DNA of 37,974 nucleotides, taken from Pseudonocardia bannensis. Its GTDB lineage: Bacteria; Actinomycetota; Actinomycetes; Mycobacteriales; Pseudonocardiaceae. The DNA is taken from assembly GCF_012911875.1 (NCBI RefSeq), contig NZ_JAAXKZ010000052.1, positions 1 to 37,974 of the forward strand, written 5' to 3'. The notes under the pieces are model-generated. The model had not been told where the DNA came from. It did not search any database and saw only the letters and a program-made list of their open reading frames with translations. This document shows, in pieces, positions 23,897-32,375 of this stretch (within the stretch, counting starts at the first letter, position 1; each line of letters starts with the position of its first letter). A program made the position numbers and the translations under genes.

Positions 23897-24113
23897 CCCG
23901 GCCGCCCCGACGCCGGCCCAGAACGCGGCCGCCCGGACGCGGGCCTCATCGGTGTAGCGGTGCCCGCCGACCAGGTAGATCCCTGGGTGGAGGCGTTCCC
24001 GGGCGCCCTGACGGGCCCGCCGGTGCACGGTGTCGGCCGACATCCCGCACGCGACGGCCTGGCGTGAGGCTGATCATGGCGGCCTGCCGGCTCAGCAGAT
24101 GGTCCAGACGCAC
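23897..24113 (-). pseudogene. Frameshifted, truncated relic of an AbiEi-type antitoxin-like gene
   Basis: From GTG 24113 the frame reads VRLDHLLSRQAAMIS. A shift then moves to the next frame, which continues SRQAVACGMSADTVHRRARQ (helix-turn-helix) and RLHPGIYLVGGHRYTDEARV, RAAAFWAGVG. HPG-[IV]-YLVGGH followed by T-DEARVRAAA-WAG is the N-terminal pattern of actinobacterial AbiEi-like/DUF559-linked proteins. The reading is lost right at the 3' end of the convergent desaturase gene, so the C-terminal nuclease-like or antitoxin part is missing. Both a frameshift and a truncation make it non-functional. Confidence 0.65.
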
Positions 24114-24411
24114 CGGACCAGCATCGCCGGGCTCTGCGCGCCACGGGCCCAACTCGCAGGACCCGTCACCCATGATCTCCGCAATCGGGACATCCGCTGC
24201 ATCCACGCACCGGAAATCCCACCGACGACGAACACGGAGCGCGGGTCCCGTGGGCATGGGCCCGATTCCCCGCACCCGCCGTCAAGATCACTGTGATCGG
24301 GCACCGGCTGCGCCGGTGCGTCAGATGTCCCAGAAGCAATGATCATGCCCGCGCCCGCGTGGATCGGACCAGGGCGGCCGGAACGCACTGGCCAGAGACA
24401 CATGGTCGAGC
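24114..24411. other. Gene-poor stretch
   Basis: No convincing gene on either strand. A perfect 8-bp hairpin, GCACCGGC/GCCGGTGC with a 3-nt loop (24301-24319), is the only clear structure. Open frames here have poor codon character and no recognisable motifs. Probably remnant DNA linked to the neighbouring pseudogene. Confidence 0.5.
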
Positions 24412-24507
24412 GCACCCGGCCGGACCCACCCGGCCGGACTCACCTGGCCGGCGCACGTGGCCGAGCGCACGTGGCCGAGCGCCCCGGTCAGGCTCAGCTG
24501 GCCGGGC
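24412..24507. repeat. Degenerate 13-14 bp tandem repeat reaching into the acyltransferase gene end
   Basis: Seven imperfect units begin at 24412, 24426, 24440, 24453, 24467, 24481 and 24494, consensus GCACSTGGCCGRNC; the units at 24453 and 24467 are identical. The last unit contains the stop codon of the minus-strand acyltransferase gene, so the array seems to have grown from or into its 3' end. Confidence 0.65.
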
Positions 24508-25390
24508 GTTCCCCCGCCGATCCCGGCGTCTCGGCCACCGGCGCATCGGCCCCGGGTACATCAGCCGACGGTGCCTCGGCCATCGGCGCGGGCGGCCCGG
24601 ACGGCACGGGCCGCACGGCACCCGGGTCGTACGGCTGTGCGGGTGGCACCTCCCCGCGCACCTCGGCCACCAGCCCGGTGACCGCGGCCATGATCTTCGT
24701 CGTCGCGCCGTCGAGGTTCGTGCGGGTGCGCGGCTTGCCGACGAACTCCGACAGGTCCACCGGGGGCCCGGCGATCATCGTCACCCGCCGCCGCGGCCAC
24801 AGCCGGGGCCGTCCGCTGTCCGGGGGCAGGACGTGCTGGGTGCCCCAGTTCGCCACCGGGATCACCGGCGCCCCCGTCACCATCGCGATCCGCCCGATGC
24901 CGTTCTTCGCCTTCATCGGCCAGCCATCCGGATCGCTGGTGTAGGTCGCCTCCGGGTAGAACGCCACGACCTCGCCGCGCTTGAGCGCCTCGATCGCGTC
25001 GCGGTAGGCGTCACCGGCCCGCAGGGACTCGCGGTGCACGGGGATGTGCCCACCGCCGCCCAGCACCGAGCGCACGACGGGTGTCCGCCAGAGGTCGGCC
25101 TTTGCCAGGTACCGCGGCATCCGGCCGTGTGAGATCACGAACGCCGTGTCGAAGATCGGGTCGGAGAACGACACGTGGTTGATCGCGAGCAGCGCGCCAC
25201 CGGTGCGCGGGATGTGGTGGCCACCCCGCCAGCCGATCCTCGTGAACATCATCACGAACGGCCAGATCAGCTCGATCGCGAGTCCGAACCAGAACCCCGA
25301 CCCTCGGCGACGGCGACGCGCCGTCAGCACCAGCTTCTCCCAGGTGGACAGCGGTGCGTCCGATGTGGGCCCGGTCGCGGACACCGGCAT
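24494..25390 (-). CDS. 1-acyl-sn-glycerol-3-phosphate acyltransferase-like (PlsC family)
   Basis: 298 residues. The PlsC domain shows LLAINHVSFSDPIFD (the catalytic NHxSxxD form of HX4D), GGGGHIPVHRESLRAGDAYR (motif II), VVAFYPEATYTSD (motif III, usually FPEG), and GAPVIPVANWGTQHVLPP (motif IV). The enzyme would acylate lysophosphatidate or a related acceptor at the membrane; FGLAIELIWPFVMMFTRIGW may be the membrane-contact helix. The C-terminal 50 residues are a disordered Pro/Ala tail. ATG 25390 with GGAGGA just upstream is preferred to GTG 25408. Stand-alone gene. Confidence 0.9.
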   Translation of the reverse strand: MPVSATGPTSDAPLSTWEKLVLTARRRRRGSGFWFGLAIELIWPFVMMFTRIGWRGGHHIPRTGGALLAINHVSFSDPIFDTAFVISHGRMPRYLAKADLWRTPVVRSVLGGGGHIPVHRESLRAGDAYRDAIEALKRGEVVAFYPEATYTSDPDGWPMKAKNGIGRIAMVTGAPVIPVANWGTQHVLPPDSGRPRLWPRRRVTMIAGPPVDLSEFVGKPRTRTNLDGATTKIMAAVTGLVAEVRGEVPPAQPYDPGAVRPVPSGPPAPMAEAPSADVPGADAPVAETPGSAGERPAS

Positions 25391-25736
25391 GCGCTCCTCC
25401 AGGTTCACCCCGCGCCGCCGCGGATGTCTCGCGCGACGGTGTGGAAGCGGGCGTTCGACCCAGATCTTCGCGCATGGTCGGCGCGCGCCTCCCGGCGGAC
25501 CGCGCGATGATCCGAACGTGTGAGGTCGGTCCCATCGGCCATCCGGCGACGGGGTGACGACACAACACCTGTTCGCATGTGTCCGCCGCCATTCCCGCCT
25601 TCGTCAGGGCAGACGTGCCCGGCTCGTCGCCCGATCCTGCTCTGCGCCCTCGCATCGAGCCCGTCGGCCGCGAGGTGGCGGACCCGCGGCCGTCGTGCCC
25701 GTCCTGCACGGCGGCCGGGCGCGCGGGCGCGTCGGC
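25391..25736. other. Non-coding gap of about 350 nt
   Basis: Nothing coding that I can support. A minus-strand frame from ATG 25578 (58 codons, Arg-rich, ending near the acyltransferase start) has no ribosome binding site and no motifs. The region must hold the acyltransferase promoter, but no clear -10/-35 pair stands out. Confidence 0.5.
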
Positions 25737-26330
25737 TCAGGTTCCCTTCGGAGCGGCCGTTCGCACGTCCGCCGGTACCCCCGGCAGGCCGTCCAGGCTG
25801 GTCGCGTTCTTCTTCGCGTGGTAGGCGTCCAGCATCTCCGGGGTCTTCCCGACGGCCCAGGAGTCGAGGAGATCGCGCTCGGCGCGCAGGTCCATCGCCG
25901 GCACGGCGAACCCGCACGAGTCCGACACCCGCGTCACGTCCACCGTGATCACCGACCGGGTCTGCACCCGTCGGCTCGTGCCGGCCTCGCCGAACCGTTC
26001 CAGGGCGGCGTCGAAGCCGGGCTCGCCGTTGATCACCACGCGGCCGCTGCCGTGCAGGCGGACAATGTTCGGCGGGCCGTCGAACGCGCAGAACATGACG
26101 CAGATCCGGCCGTTCTCCCGCAGGTGCGCCAGGGTCTCGACCCCGCTGCCCGTGATGTCCACATAGGCGAACGTCCGCTCGCCCAGGACCCGGAACGTTC
26201 CGGTCGTGCCCTTGGGCGAGACGTTCACGAAGCCGTCGGCGGACAGCGGGGCGGTGGCGACGAAGAACATCGGCTGCGCCTCGATCCAGGCCGCCAGCTT
26301 CGGGCTGATGCCGTCGTAGACCTTCGCCAT
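25737..26330 (-). CDS. Pyridoxamine 5'-phosphate oxidase-fold protein
   Basis: 197 residues of the split-barrel, flavin/F420/heme-binding PNPOx-like superfamily. It begins MAKVYDGISPKLAAWIEAQP, with FFVATAPLSADGFVNVSPKG, the strand with the phosphate-binding Ser/Pro-Lys, then TFAYVDITGSGVETLAHLRE, RICVMFCAFDGPPNIVRLHG and SCGFAVPAMDLRAERD. This matches a group often annotated pyridoxamine 5'-phosphate oxidase family, whose real cofactor and substrate vary. It is not the vitamin-B6 enzyme PdxH. ATG 26330 has a TACGCT box six nt upstream, so probably leaderless. Confidence 0.88.
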   Translation of the reverse strand: MAKVYDGISPKLAAWIEAQPMFFVATAPLSADGFVNVSPKGTTGTFRVLGERTFAYVDITGSGVETLAHLRENGRICVMFCAFDGPPNIVRLHGSGRVVINGEPGFDAALERFGEAGTSRRVQTRSVITVDVTRVSDSCGFAVPAMDLRAERDLLDSWAVGKTPEMLDAYHAKKNATSLDGLPGVPADVRTAAPKGT

Positions 26331-26336
26331 ACCCGC

Positions 26337-26342
26337 AGCGTA
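26337..26342 (-). promoter_or_regulatory. -10 box (TACGCT) of the PNPOx-fold gene
   Basis: TACGCT read on the minus strand, six nt before ATG 26330; no Shine-Dalgarno. Confidence 0.5.
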
Positions 26343-26350
26343 CGGGCCGA

Positions 26351-27208
26351 TCAGGGCAGGGTCAGGATCTCCACGCCGTCGCCGGTGACCAGAACGGTGT
26401 GCTCGAACTGGGCGGTACGCTTGCGGTCCTTGGTCACGACGGTCCAGTCGTCGTCCCAGATGTCGTAGTCGATCGTGCCGAGGGTGATCATCGGCTCGAT
26501 CGTGAACGTCATCCCCGGCTCCAGGACGGTGTGCACGTCGGGCTGGTCGTAGTGCAGCACCACCAGGCCGCTGTGGAACGACCGGCCGATGCCGTGCCCG
26601 GTGAAGTCGCGCACGACGCCGTAGCCGAACCGCTTCGCGTAGGACTCGATGACGCGGCCGACGACGTTCAGCTCGCGGCCCGGGCGCACCGCCTTGATCG
26701 CGCGCATCGTGGCCTCGCGGGTGCGCTCGACGAGCAGCCGGTCCTCCTCGGACACGTCGCCGGCCAGGAACGTCGCGTTCGTGTCACCGTGGACGCCGCC
26801 GATGTAGGCCGTGACGTCGATGTTGACGATGTCGCCGTCCTGGATCACGGTCGAGTCCGGGATGCCGTGGCAGATGACCTCGTTGAGGCTCGTGCAGCAG
26901 GACTTCGGGAACCCGCGATAGCCCAGCGTCGACGGGTAGGCGCCGTGATCGACCAGGAACTCGTGCACCACACGGTCGACCTCGTCCGTGGTCACCCCGG
27001 GCGCGACGGCGGCGCCACCGACCTGCAGTGCCTGCGCGGCGATCCGCCCGGCCACCCGCATCGCCTCGATGGTCTCCGGGGTCTGCACGTCGGAGTCGCG
27101 GCTGCGCGAGGGGGCCGGCTTGCCGACGTACTCCGGGCGCGGGATGTGCGACGGGACCGGACGCATCGGTGTGATCGAGCCGGGGACGAGCAGGGTACGC
27201 GCGTGCAT
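26351..27208 (-). CDS. map: Methionine aminopeptidase, type I
   Basis: 285 residues, removes N-terminal Met from new proteins. It carries an N-terminal extension ([16 protein letters not shown], as in mycobacterial MapB) with a PxxPxY-type motif that could contact the ribosome. Catalytic-domain metal ligands are visible in [20 protein letters not shown] (two Asp), [14 protein letters not shown] (His), TIEPMITLG (Glu) and AQFEHTVLV (Glu). [15 protein letters not shown] is the type Ic signature. ATG 27208 lies seven nt from TAAGCT; codons upstream of it are rejected. It begins the block map - (DUF3054) - PBP lipoprotein - GNAT - ispG - rip1 - dxr. Confidence 0.96.
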   Translation of the reverse strand: MHARTLLVPGSITPMRPVPSHIPRPEYVGKPAPSRSRDSDVQTPETIEAMRVAGRIAAQALQVGGAAVAPGVTTDEVDRVVHEFLVDHGAYPSTLGYRGFPKSCCTSLNEVICHGIPDSTVIQDGDIVNIDVTAYIGGVHGDTNATFLAGDVSEEDRLLVERTREATMRAIKAVRPGRELNVVGRVIESYAKRFGYGVVRDFTGHGIGRSFHSGLVVLHYDQPDVHTVLEPGMTFTIEPMITLGTIDYDIWDDDWTVVTKDRKRTAQFEHTVLVTGDGVEILTLP

Positions 27209-27215
27209 GGTCTCC

Positions 27216-27221
27216 AGCTTA
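27216..27221 (-). promoter_or_regulatory. -10 box (TAAGCT) of map
   Basis: TAAGCT read on the minus strand, seven nt before ATG 27208. The intervening GGAGACC could also act as a weak ribosome binding site. Confidence 0.5.
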
Positions 27222-27272
27222 AGCCGCGTTTCCGGGCAGGCGCGTCGTGACCGTGCTCGCCCGCCCGGCGCC

Positions 27273-27671
27273 TCAGCCCAGGGCGCGGTCCGAGCGACGG
27301 GCGGCGACCCGCGAGACCACCGCGGCCAGGCCACGCCAGCCGAGCAGCAGCACCGCCAGTGAGACCATCGCGACGATCGCGAAGCTCAGTGGGAGCCGTC
27401 CGGTGAACGCGGCGCGCAGTGCCAGCCCGAGCACCGCCGTACCGGCCAGCGCCACCGCACCCGCCGTGAGGCTCGCCGGCCGGATCCGCACCCAGGGCGT
27501 GGCCCAGGCCGCGGCCAGACCGACGAGGAAGGGCGCGGCCGTGCCGAGCAGGCCGAACAGTCCGCCCGTCTCCGCGTGGCTGGCCCGCCCGGCCGCCGCG
27601 AACACCACGACGGCGACGACGTCGGCTGCGAGCGCGAGCACCGGGATCCGGCTGTGCTGTCCCTGGGGCAC
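27273..27671 (-). CDS. DUF3054 membrane protein
   Basis: 132 residues with four predicted membrane helices: [20 protein letters not shown], a stretch centred on [39 protein letters not shown], and [19 protein letters not shown]. The ADLVAV-VF-A-GR-SH opening is the DUF3054 signature. Function unknown. GTG 27671 lies six nt from TACCCT, so it has its own leaderless promoter, and it is 34 nt from the PBP gene's stop. Confidence 0.85.
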   Translation of the reverse strand: MPQGQHSRIPVLALAADVVAVVVFAAAGRASHAETGGLFGLLGTAAPFLVGLAAAWATPWVRIRPASLTAGAVALAGTAVLGLALRAAFTGRLPLSFAIVAMVSLAVLLLGWRGLAAVVSRVAARRSDRALG

Positions 27672-27677
27672 GCCACC

Positions 27678-27683
27678 AGGGTA
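27678..27683 (-). promoter_or_regulatory. -10 box (TACCCT) of the DUF3054 gene
   Basis: TACCCT read on the minus strand, six nt before GTG 27671; no Shine-Dalgarno. Confidence 0.5.
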
Positions 27684-27704
27684 GGCGCCCCGGCGGACCA
27701 GGGG

Positions 27705-29540
27705 TCAGCCGGTCGCGGCCAGGAACCGCTGCGCGGCGGCCACCGCGGGGGCCGAGGCCCCGGCGTCGACGACGAGCACGGCCAGCGCGACGTCGCCGCG
27801 GTAGCCGACGAACCAGCCGTGCGACCGGCTGCCGTCGTTGGTGAACTCCGCGGTCCCCGTCTTGCCGAACACCTCGCCCAGCCCGGCCAGGGCGGAGGCG
27901 GTGCCCTCGGTGACCACCTCGCGCATCATGGGCCGCACCTGGTCGAGCACGGCCGGCGCGGGCTGGGTCGCGGCGCGCAGCACCTCGGTGGGCCGGTCCG
28001 CGATGAGCTGCGGCACGACGGGCGCGCCGCGGGCCACGGTCGCCGCGACCAGTGCCATCCCGAGAGGGCTGGCCAGCACCTGCCCCTGCCCGAAGCCGTT
28101 CTCCGCCCGCTGCACCTCGTCGGGTGCGGACGGCACGGACCCGGTGATCGTGAGCAGGCCCGGGACCCGGTAGTCGGCGCCGAGGCCGAGCTGCAGGGCC
28201 GCGGCCGGCAGCGCATCAGGCCCGAGCTGCGCGCCCAGCCGCGCGAACGTCGTGTTGCAGGATCGCGCGAACGCGTATCCGAAAGGGACCGTACCCAGAT
28301 CGAAGCGCTCGAAGTTGGGTACCAGCCGGCCACCGATCACCGTGGTGCCAGGGCAGGGCACCGGGGAGCCGGCGACCAACCCGTCCTCCGCGACGGCCGC
28401 CGCCGCGGTGACGATCTTGAAGGTGGAGCCGGGCGGAAACCGGCCGGTGAGGGCCAGCGGACCGGCCGCGTCCGCCGGGCCGTTCTGCGCCGCAGCCAGC
28501 AGGTCACCGGTGGATGGCTGCACGGCCACGAGCACGGCCTGCTGCGGCAGCGTCTCGACGGCGTCCTCGGCAGCGGCCTGCAGCGCGCGGTCCATCCGCA
28601 CCGCCACCGTGGTGCCCGGGGTCGGCGGCTGCTCGGTGAGTGTGCGCACGGTGTCCCCGGAGGTGTCGACGATCCGCACCGACCAGCCCGGCACCCCGTC
28701 GACCTGCGGGGCCACCTCCGTGCGGACCCCCGGCAGGACCTGGCGGGCGAACCCGGCGTCGGGGGCGAGCAGCCGCGAGGACGTCGTGAAACGCACCCCG
28801 GGCAGGTCGTAGATCGCGTTCTTGACGCTCTGGTAGTCGGTCTCCCGCAGCACGGCGACCGAGTAGGCCTGGCCGTCCGGGACCCGGGCGGCGCCATCGG
28901 TGATCGTCTGCGCGGTGATCGCCGGGTCGATCGGGCCGAGCGCCCTGGCCAGGGCCCCGGTCACCGCCGGCAGGTCCCCGGCGGCCCGCCGGTCCAGCAG
29001 CACGTTGACCACCGTCGTCGGGGCGAGCAGCGGCACCCCGTTGCGGTCGACGACAGGGGCGGGCTCGGGGGCGTCGGTGCTCAGCGCGAGCCGCTGCCGG
29101 GCCGCGAGCTGCGGGTGCACGACCGTCGGCGCCCAGTGCACGGTCCAGCCGGCCTCGGTCCGCGGGGCCGGGTGCAGTTCCAGCTCGCCGAGGTAGGTCC
29201 AGTGCCGCCCGGCGCCCAGATCCCAGTCCAGGCTCACCGACGCCGTCGCCCGATCCGTCGCGGTGCGGACCTGGCCCACCTCCGCGGCGAGCCCGGCCGG
29301 GGCGAGGGACTGGCGGACCGCGGCGAGCAGCTCCCCCGCGGCCCTCGGATCGTCGGTCAGCTCCGCGGCACGGGCGTCGTCGCCGCTCGACCAGGCGGCC
29401 AGGAACGCCTGCGCCGCGGCGTCGGGCCCGTCGTCGCGGAAGAGCCCGCAGCCCACCGCCACGACCACCAGCAGGAGTGTGGCCAGCACCGCGGCGATCC
29501 GGACGGTCGAGTGGCCGCCGGGGCGGTCGGGCGCGGGCAC
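27705..29540 (-). CDS. Penicillin-binding transpeptidase lipoprotein (PBP-lipo type)
   Basis: 611 residues. The signal sequence has a lipobox, VVAVGCGLF, so it is predicted to be a lipoprotein facing the wall. Next is an NTF2-like MecA_N domain (about 40-150), a dimerisation/linker domain, and the transpeptidase domain with STFK (S372), SCN (S427) and KTGT (K560). It crosslinks peptidoglycan. It matches the mycobacterial PBP-lipo gene found between map and ispG. GTG 29540 lies seven nt from an AATACT box. Beta-lactam response cannot be judged from sequence alone, though MecA_N domains are shared with resistance PBPs. Confidence 0.93.
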   Translation of the reverse strand: MPAPDRPGGHSTVRIAAVLATLLLVVVAVGCGLFRDDGPDAAAQAFLAAWSSGDDARAAELTDDPRAAGELLAAVRQSLAPAGLAAEVGQVRTATDRATASVSLDWDLGAGRHWTYLGELELHPAPRTEAGWTVHWAPTVVHPQLAARQRLALSTDAPEPAPVVDRNGVPLLAPTTVVNVLLDRRAAGDLPAVTGALARALGPIDPAITAQTITDGAARVPDGQAYSVAVLRETDYQSVKNAIYDLPGVRFTTSSRLLAPDAGFARQVLPGVRTEVAPQVDGVPGWSVRIVDTSGDTVRTLTEQPPTPGTTVAVRMDRALQAAAEDAVETLPQQAVLVAVQPSTGDLLAAAQNGPADAAGPLALTGRFPPGSTFKIVTAAAAVAEDGLVAGSPVPCPGTTVIGGRLVPNFERFDLGTVPFGYAFARSCNTTFARLGAQLGPDALPAAALQLGLGADYRVPGLLTITGSVPSAPDEVQRAENGFGQGQVLASPLGMALVAATVARGAPVVPQLIADRPTEVLRAATQPAPAVLDQVRPMMREVVTEGTASALAGLGEVFGKTGTAEFTNDGSRSHGWFVGYRGDVALAVLVVDAGASAPAVAAAQRFLAATG

Positions 29541-29547
29541 ACGGTCG

Positions 29548-29553
29548 AGTATT
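29548..29553 (-). promoter_or_regulatory. -10 box (AATACT) of the PBP gene
   Basis: AATACT read on the minus strand, seven nt before GTG 29540; no Shine-Dalgarno. Confidence 0.45.
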
Positions 29554-29565
29554 CCGAAATGCGGG

Positions 29566-30399
29566 TCAGAAGAGCACGGTTGCGAAGCTGCCGATCTGGG
29601 TGAACCCGATGCGGTCGTAGGTCGCGCGGGCGACGTGGTTGAACCCGTTCACGTACAGGCTCGAGATCCGACCGAGCGTGGCGAGCCGTTCGGCGACGGC
29701 TGCGGTACCCGCCGTACCCAGGCCGCGGCCCCGACGCGCGGGGTGCACCCACACCCCCTGGATCTGGCCGACCTGCGAGGACAGCGCCCCGATCTCCGCC
29801 TTGAACACGACCTCGTCGTCCTCGAACCGGGCGAACGCCCGCCCCGCCGAGACCAGCTCGGCCACCCGGGCGCGGTACCCGGCGCCGCCGTCCCCGGCGC
29901 GGGGGTCGATGCCGACCTCCTCGGTGAACATCGCCACCGCGGCGGGCAGGTATCGGTCGAGCTCGTCGGGACGGACCGAGCGGACCCACGGGTCCGGCCG
30001 CACCGCGGGAGGCCCGGCGAGCACCATCAGCGGCTGGTCGGCGCGGACCTCACGGGCCGGGGCCCAGCTGGCGGCCAGCTCGTCCCACAGCGGCAGGACG
30101 AGCTCGGCCCGGCCCACGAGCGAGGAACAGGTCCGGCCGTGGCGACGGGCCCGATCGGCGAAACTGCGCAGCGCGGAACGCTGACCCCGCAGCGGCACGA
30201 GGTTCGCCCCGGAGAAGCACAATCCGTCCAGCCGGGAGCCGACGGCCCAGAGCTCGCCGCCGAGACGCCATGGATCCAGACCCGCGATCTCGATCCGAGC
30301 CGCGACCATGCACGCCGCGACGGGGTCGGCTTCCAGGGCCGCTCGCACGCCGGCACGGTCTCGATCGTCGAGCAGCCGGGCACCGGCAACTCTGAGCAC
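29566..30399 (-). CDS. GNAT acetyltransferase with DUF4081 domain
   Basis: 277 residues. The N-terminal half is a DUF4081 domain (LEADPVAACMVAARIEIAGL, GGELWAVGSRLDGLCFSGAN, LVPLRGQRSALRSFADRARR). The C-terminal half is a GNAT with QIQGVWVHPARRGRGLGTAG, the acetyl-CoA loop, and VNGFNHVARATYDRIGFTQI. The same two-domain protein lies beside ispG in mycobacteria. Substrate unknown. The GTG at 30399 sits inside an inverted repeat and lacks an obvious ribosome binding site. Confidence 0.9.
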   Translation of the reverse strand: MLRVAGARLLDDRDRAGVRAALEADPVAACMVAARIEIAGLDPWRLGGELWAVGSRLDGLCFSGANLVPLRGQRSALRSFADRARRHGRTCSSLVGRAELVLPLWDELAASWAPAREVRADQPLMVLAGPPAVRPDPWVRSVRPDELDRYLPAAVAMFTEEVGIDPRAGDGGAGYRARVAELVSAGRAFARFEDDEVVFKAEIGALSSQVGQIQGVWVHPARRGRGLGTAGTAAVAERLATLGRISSLYVNGFNHVARATYDRIGFTQIGSFATVLF

Positions 30400-30412
30400 C
30401 CTCTAAAGGTGC
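30396..30412. promoter_or_regulatory. Inverted repeat over the GNAT start
   Basis: GCACC-CTCTAAA-GGTGC, 5-bp arms, 7-nt spacer, covering the GTG start of the DUF4081/GNAT gene. Could be an operator or an mRNA hairpin at the start; weak evidence. Confidence 0.3.
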
Positions 30413-30484
30413 CACACCAAGGTGGCCGTGCCCATCTCAGGCTCGCCCAACGGCGGCGAGTTCTCACCCACGGCGTGTCGCCGG

Positions 30485-30545
30485 GCGGCCCGCTCCGCTC
30501 AGCCGACGGTGCCGACGCGCGGCCCGCTCCGCTCAGCCGACGGTG
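30485..30545. repeat. 27-bp direct repeat duplicating the 3' end of ispG
   Basis: An identical 27-bp sequence occurs at 30485-30511 and 30519-30545, offset 34 bp. The second copy contains the ispG stop codon and last sense codons; the first is an untranslated copy just beyond. It looks like a recent slippage duplication. Confidence 0.85.
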
Positions 30546-31675
30546 ACCCGCGGCTCGCCTTCGGTCTCCATGCCCTCGGCGAGGCGCATGGCCTCCTCGA
30601 TCAGGGTCTCCACGATCGCGTGCTCGGGGACGGTCTTGATGACCTCGCCCTTGACGAAGATCTGGCCCTTGCCGTTCCCCGACGCGACGCCGAGGTCGGC
30701 CTCCCGGGCCTCGCCCGGGCCGTTGACCACACAGCCCATGACGGCCACCCGCAGCGGGACCTCCATACCGGTGAGCCCGGCGGTGACCTCGTCGGCCAGC
30801 TTGTAGACGTCGACCTGGGCCCGCCCACAGGACGGGCAGGACACGATCTCCAGCTTGCGCGGGCGCAGGTTCAGCGACTGCAGGATCTGGGTGCCGACCT
30901 TGATCTCCTCGACCGGCGGCGCGGACAGCGAGACCCGGATCGTGTCGCCGATGCCCTTGCTCAGCAGCGCCCCGAACGCGACGGCCGACTTGATCGTCCC
31001 CTGGAACGCCGGCCCGGCCTCGGTGACGCCCAGGTGCAGCGGGTAGTCGCACTGCTCGGCCAGCAGCTCGTAGGCGCGCACCATGACCACGGGGTCGTTG
31101 TGCTTGACCGAGATCTTGATGTCGTGGAAGTCGTGCTCGGCGAACAGGCTCGCCTCCCACAGCGCCGACTCGACCAGCGCCTCCGGGGTGGCCTTGCCGT
31201 ACTTCTCCAGCAGCCGCTTGTCCAGCGAGCCCGCGTTGACCCCGATCCGGATCGGGGTGCCGTGGTCGCGCGCGGCGGCCGCGATCTCCTTGACCTGGTC
31301 GTCGAACTTGCGGATGTTGCCCGGGTTCACCCGGACCGCGGCACAGCCCGCCTCGATCGCGGCGAAGACGTACTTGGGCTGGAAGTGGATGTCGGCGATC
31401 ACCGGAATCTGCGACTTGCGCGCGATCGCCGGCAGCGCCTCGGCGTCGTCCTGGGACGGGCACGCCACCCGGACGATGTCGCAGCCCGCGGCGGTGAGCT
31501 CCGCGATCTGCTGCAGCGTGGCGTTCACGTCCGCGGTCAGCGTCGTGGTCATCGACTGCACCGAGATCGGGTGGTCGCTACCGACCCCGACCGGGCCGAC
31601 CTGCAGCTGCCGGGTCTTCCGGCGGGCCGCGAGGGTGGGTGCGGGAGGCGCGGGCATACCCAGGGAGACACTCAC
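30533..31675 (-). CDS. ispG: 4-hydroxy-3-methylbut-2-en-1-yl diphosphate synthase
   Basis: 380-residue iron-sulfur enzyme of the MEP isoprenoid pathway, converting MEcPP to HMBPP. Motifs: [69 protein letters not shown], and [20 protein letters not shown]. 4Fe-4S ligands lie in [11 protein letters not shown] and [14 protein letters not shown]. The GTG at 31675 lies seven nt from GATACT; in-frame codons to 31780 are not used. The same block encodes Dxr, an earlier step of the pathway, with rip1 and a HAD phosphatase in between. Confidence 0.97.
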   Translation of the reverse strand: MSVSLGMPAPPAPTLAARRKTRQLQVGPVGVGSDHPISVQSMTTTLTADVNATLQQIAELTAAGCDIVRVACPSQDDAEALPAIARKSQIPVIADIHFQPKYVFAAIEAGCAAVRVNPGNIRKFDDQVKEIAAAARDHGTPIRIGVNAGSLDKRLLEKYGKATPEALVESALWEASLFAEHDFHDIKISVKHNDPVVMVRAYELLAEQCDYPLHLGVTEAGPAFQGTIKSAVAFGALLSKGIGDTIRVSLSAPPVEEIKVGTQILQSLNLRPRKLEIVSCPSCGRAQVDVYKLADEVTAGLTGMEVPLRVAVMGCVVNGPGEAREADLGVASGNGKGQIFVKGEVIKTVPEHAIVETLIEEAMRLAEGMETEGEPRVTVG

Positions 31676-31682
31676 GGCGTCC

Positions 31683-31688
31683 AGTATC
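31683..31688 (-). promoter_or_regulatory. -10 box (GATACT) of ispG
   Basis: GATACT read on the minus strand, seven nt before GTG 31675; no Shine-Dalgarno. Confidence 0.45.
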
Positions 31689-31776
31689 CCTGGCGGGGGG
31701 TGCACCCGCCGCTCGCCGTGTCCCGGCCCACCCCCGTGCGCGGAGCTCGTCGCCGGAACGGCGTCATGCGCACAGC

Positions 31777-32277
31777 TCACGTCCGGCCGCGACGCTCCTG
31801 GGCCTCCTGCAGCGTCGAGGAGTGCGGCAGCCAGGTGGCCAGCTCCACCGGCCAGCCGTCGGCCTCCAGGATCTCGACGACGGCCGGGTCGTCGTCCAGT
31901 ACCGAGGCCACCCTCCGGGTCCGGGCCAGCTTGCGCAGCACCTGCCGCTTCATCAGCCGGGCCGGCCGGTAGTCGTCGTCGGAGCGCATGTACAGCGGGT
32001 CGGTGGGCAGGCCGTGGCGGGACAGCCAGCGCTCGGTGAGCCGCCGGTTCCGCTCCGGGCGTCCCGTCAGGTACACCACGTCGTGGTCCAGCAGCGCTGC
32101 GCGCAGCCGCGCCGCGCCCTCCTCCAGCAGGGGGTCACGGTCGGCCGAGGAGAAGAAGCGCTCCCAGCGCTGCGGCCGGTCCCGCAGGTGGTGCAACCGG
32201 TGACTGACGTCGGCGAGAACGCCGTCGATGTCGAACACGGCCAGGGGACGGCCATCGAGATCTTCGCGTCCACTCAC
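31777..32277 (-). CDS. HAD-type phosphatase (PNKP phosphatase-domain-like)
   Basis: 166 residues. HAD motif [20 protein letters not shown] is at the start, motif II in [20 protein letters not shown], then [20 protein letters not shown] and [20 protein letters not shown] (motif IV). This layout resembles the phosphatase half of polynucleotide kinase/phosphatase and related acid phosphatases. The kinase half is absent. Substrate unknown; a 3'-phosphate nucleic acid role is possible but unproved. GTG 32277 lies six nt from GATACT. Confidence 0.85.
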   Translation of the reverse strand: MSGREDLDGRPLAVFDIDGVLADVSHRLHHLRDRPQRWERFFSSADRDPLLEEGAARLRAALLDHDVVYLTGRPERNRRLTERWLSRHGLPTDPLYMRSDDDYRPARLMKRQVLRKLARTRRVASVLDDDPAVVEILEADGWPVELATWLPHSSTLQEAQERRGRT

Positions 32278-32283
32278 CGGACC

Positions 32284-32289
32284 AGTATC
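32284..32289 (-). promoter_or_regulatory. -10 box (GATACT) of the HAD phosphatase gene
   Basis: GATACT read on the minus strand, six nt before GTG 32277; no Shine-Dalgarno. Confidence 0.45.
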
Positions 32290-32375
32290 GCGGAACCGAA
32301 TGGGCTACCCCCGGACGGCGGTTCGACACCACGGCGTGAGATCGAGCACGACCGGCCGCTCGACCGGCGCCGTCC

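Noticed and set aside
24092..24415. Minus-strand open frame of about 107 codons
   Set aside because: No ribosome binding site, no motif, and it crosses the frameshifted antitoxin-like relic in a different frame.
25405..25578. Small Arg-rich minus-strand ORF upstream of the acyltransferase gene
   Set aside because: No ribosome binding site or promoter box, no recognisable motif, and unconvincing codon pattern.
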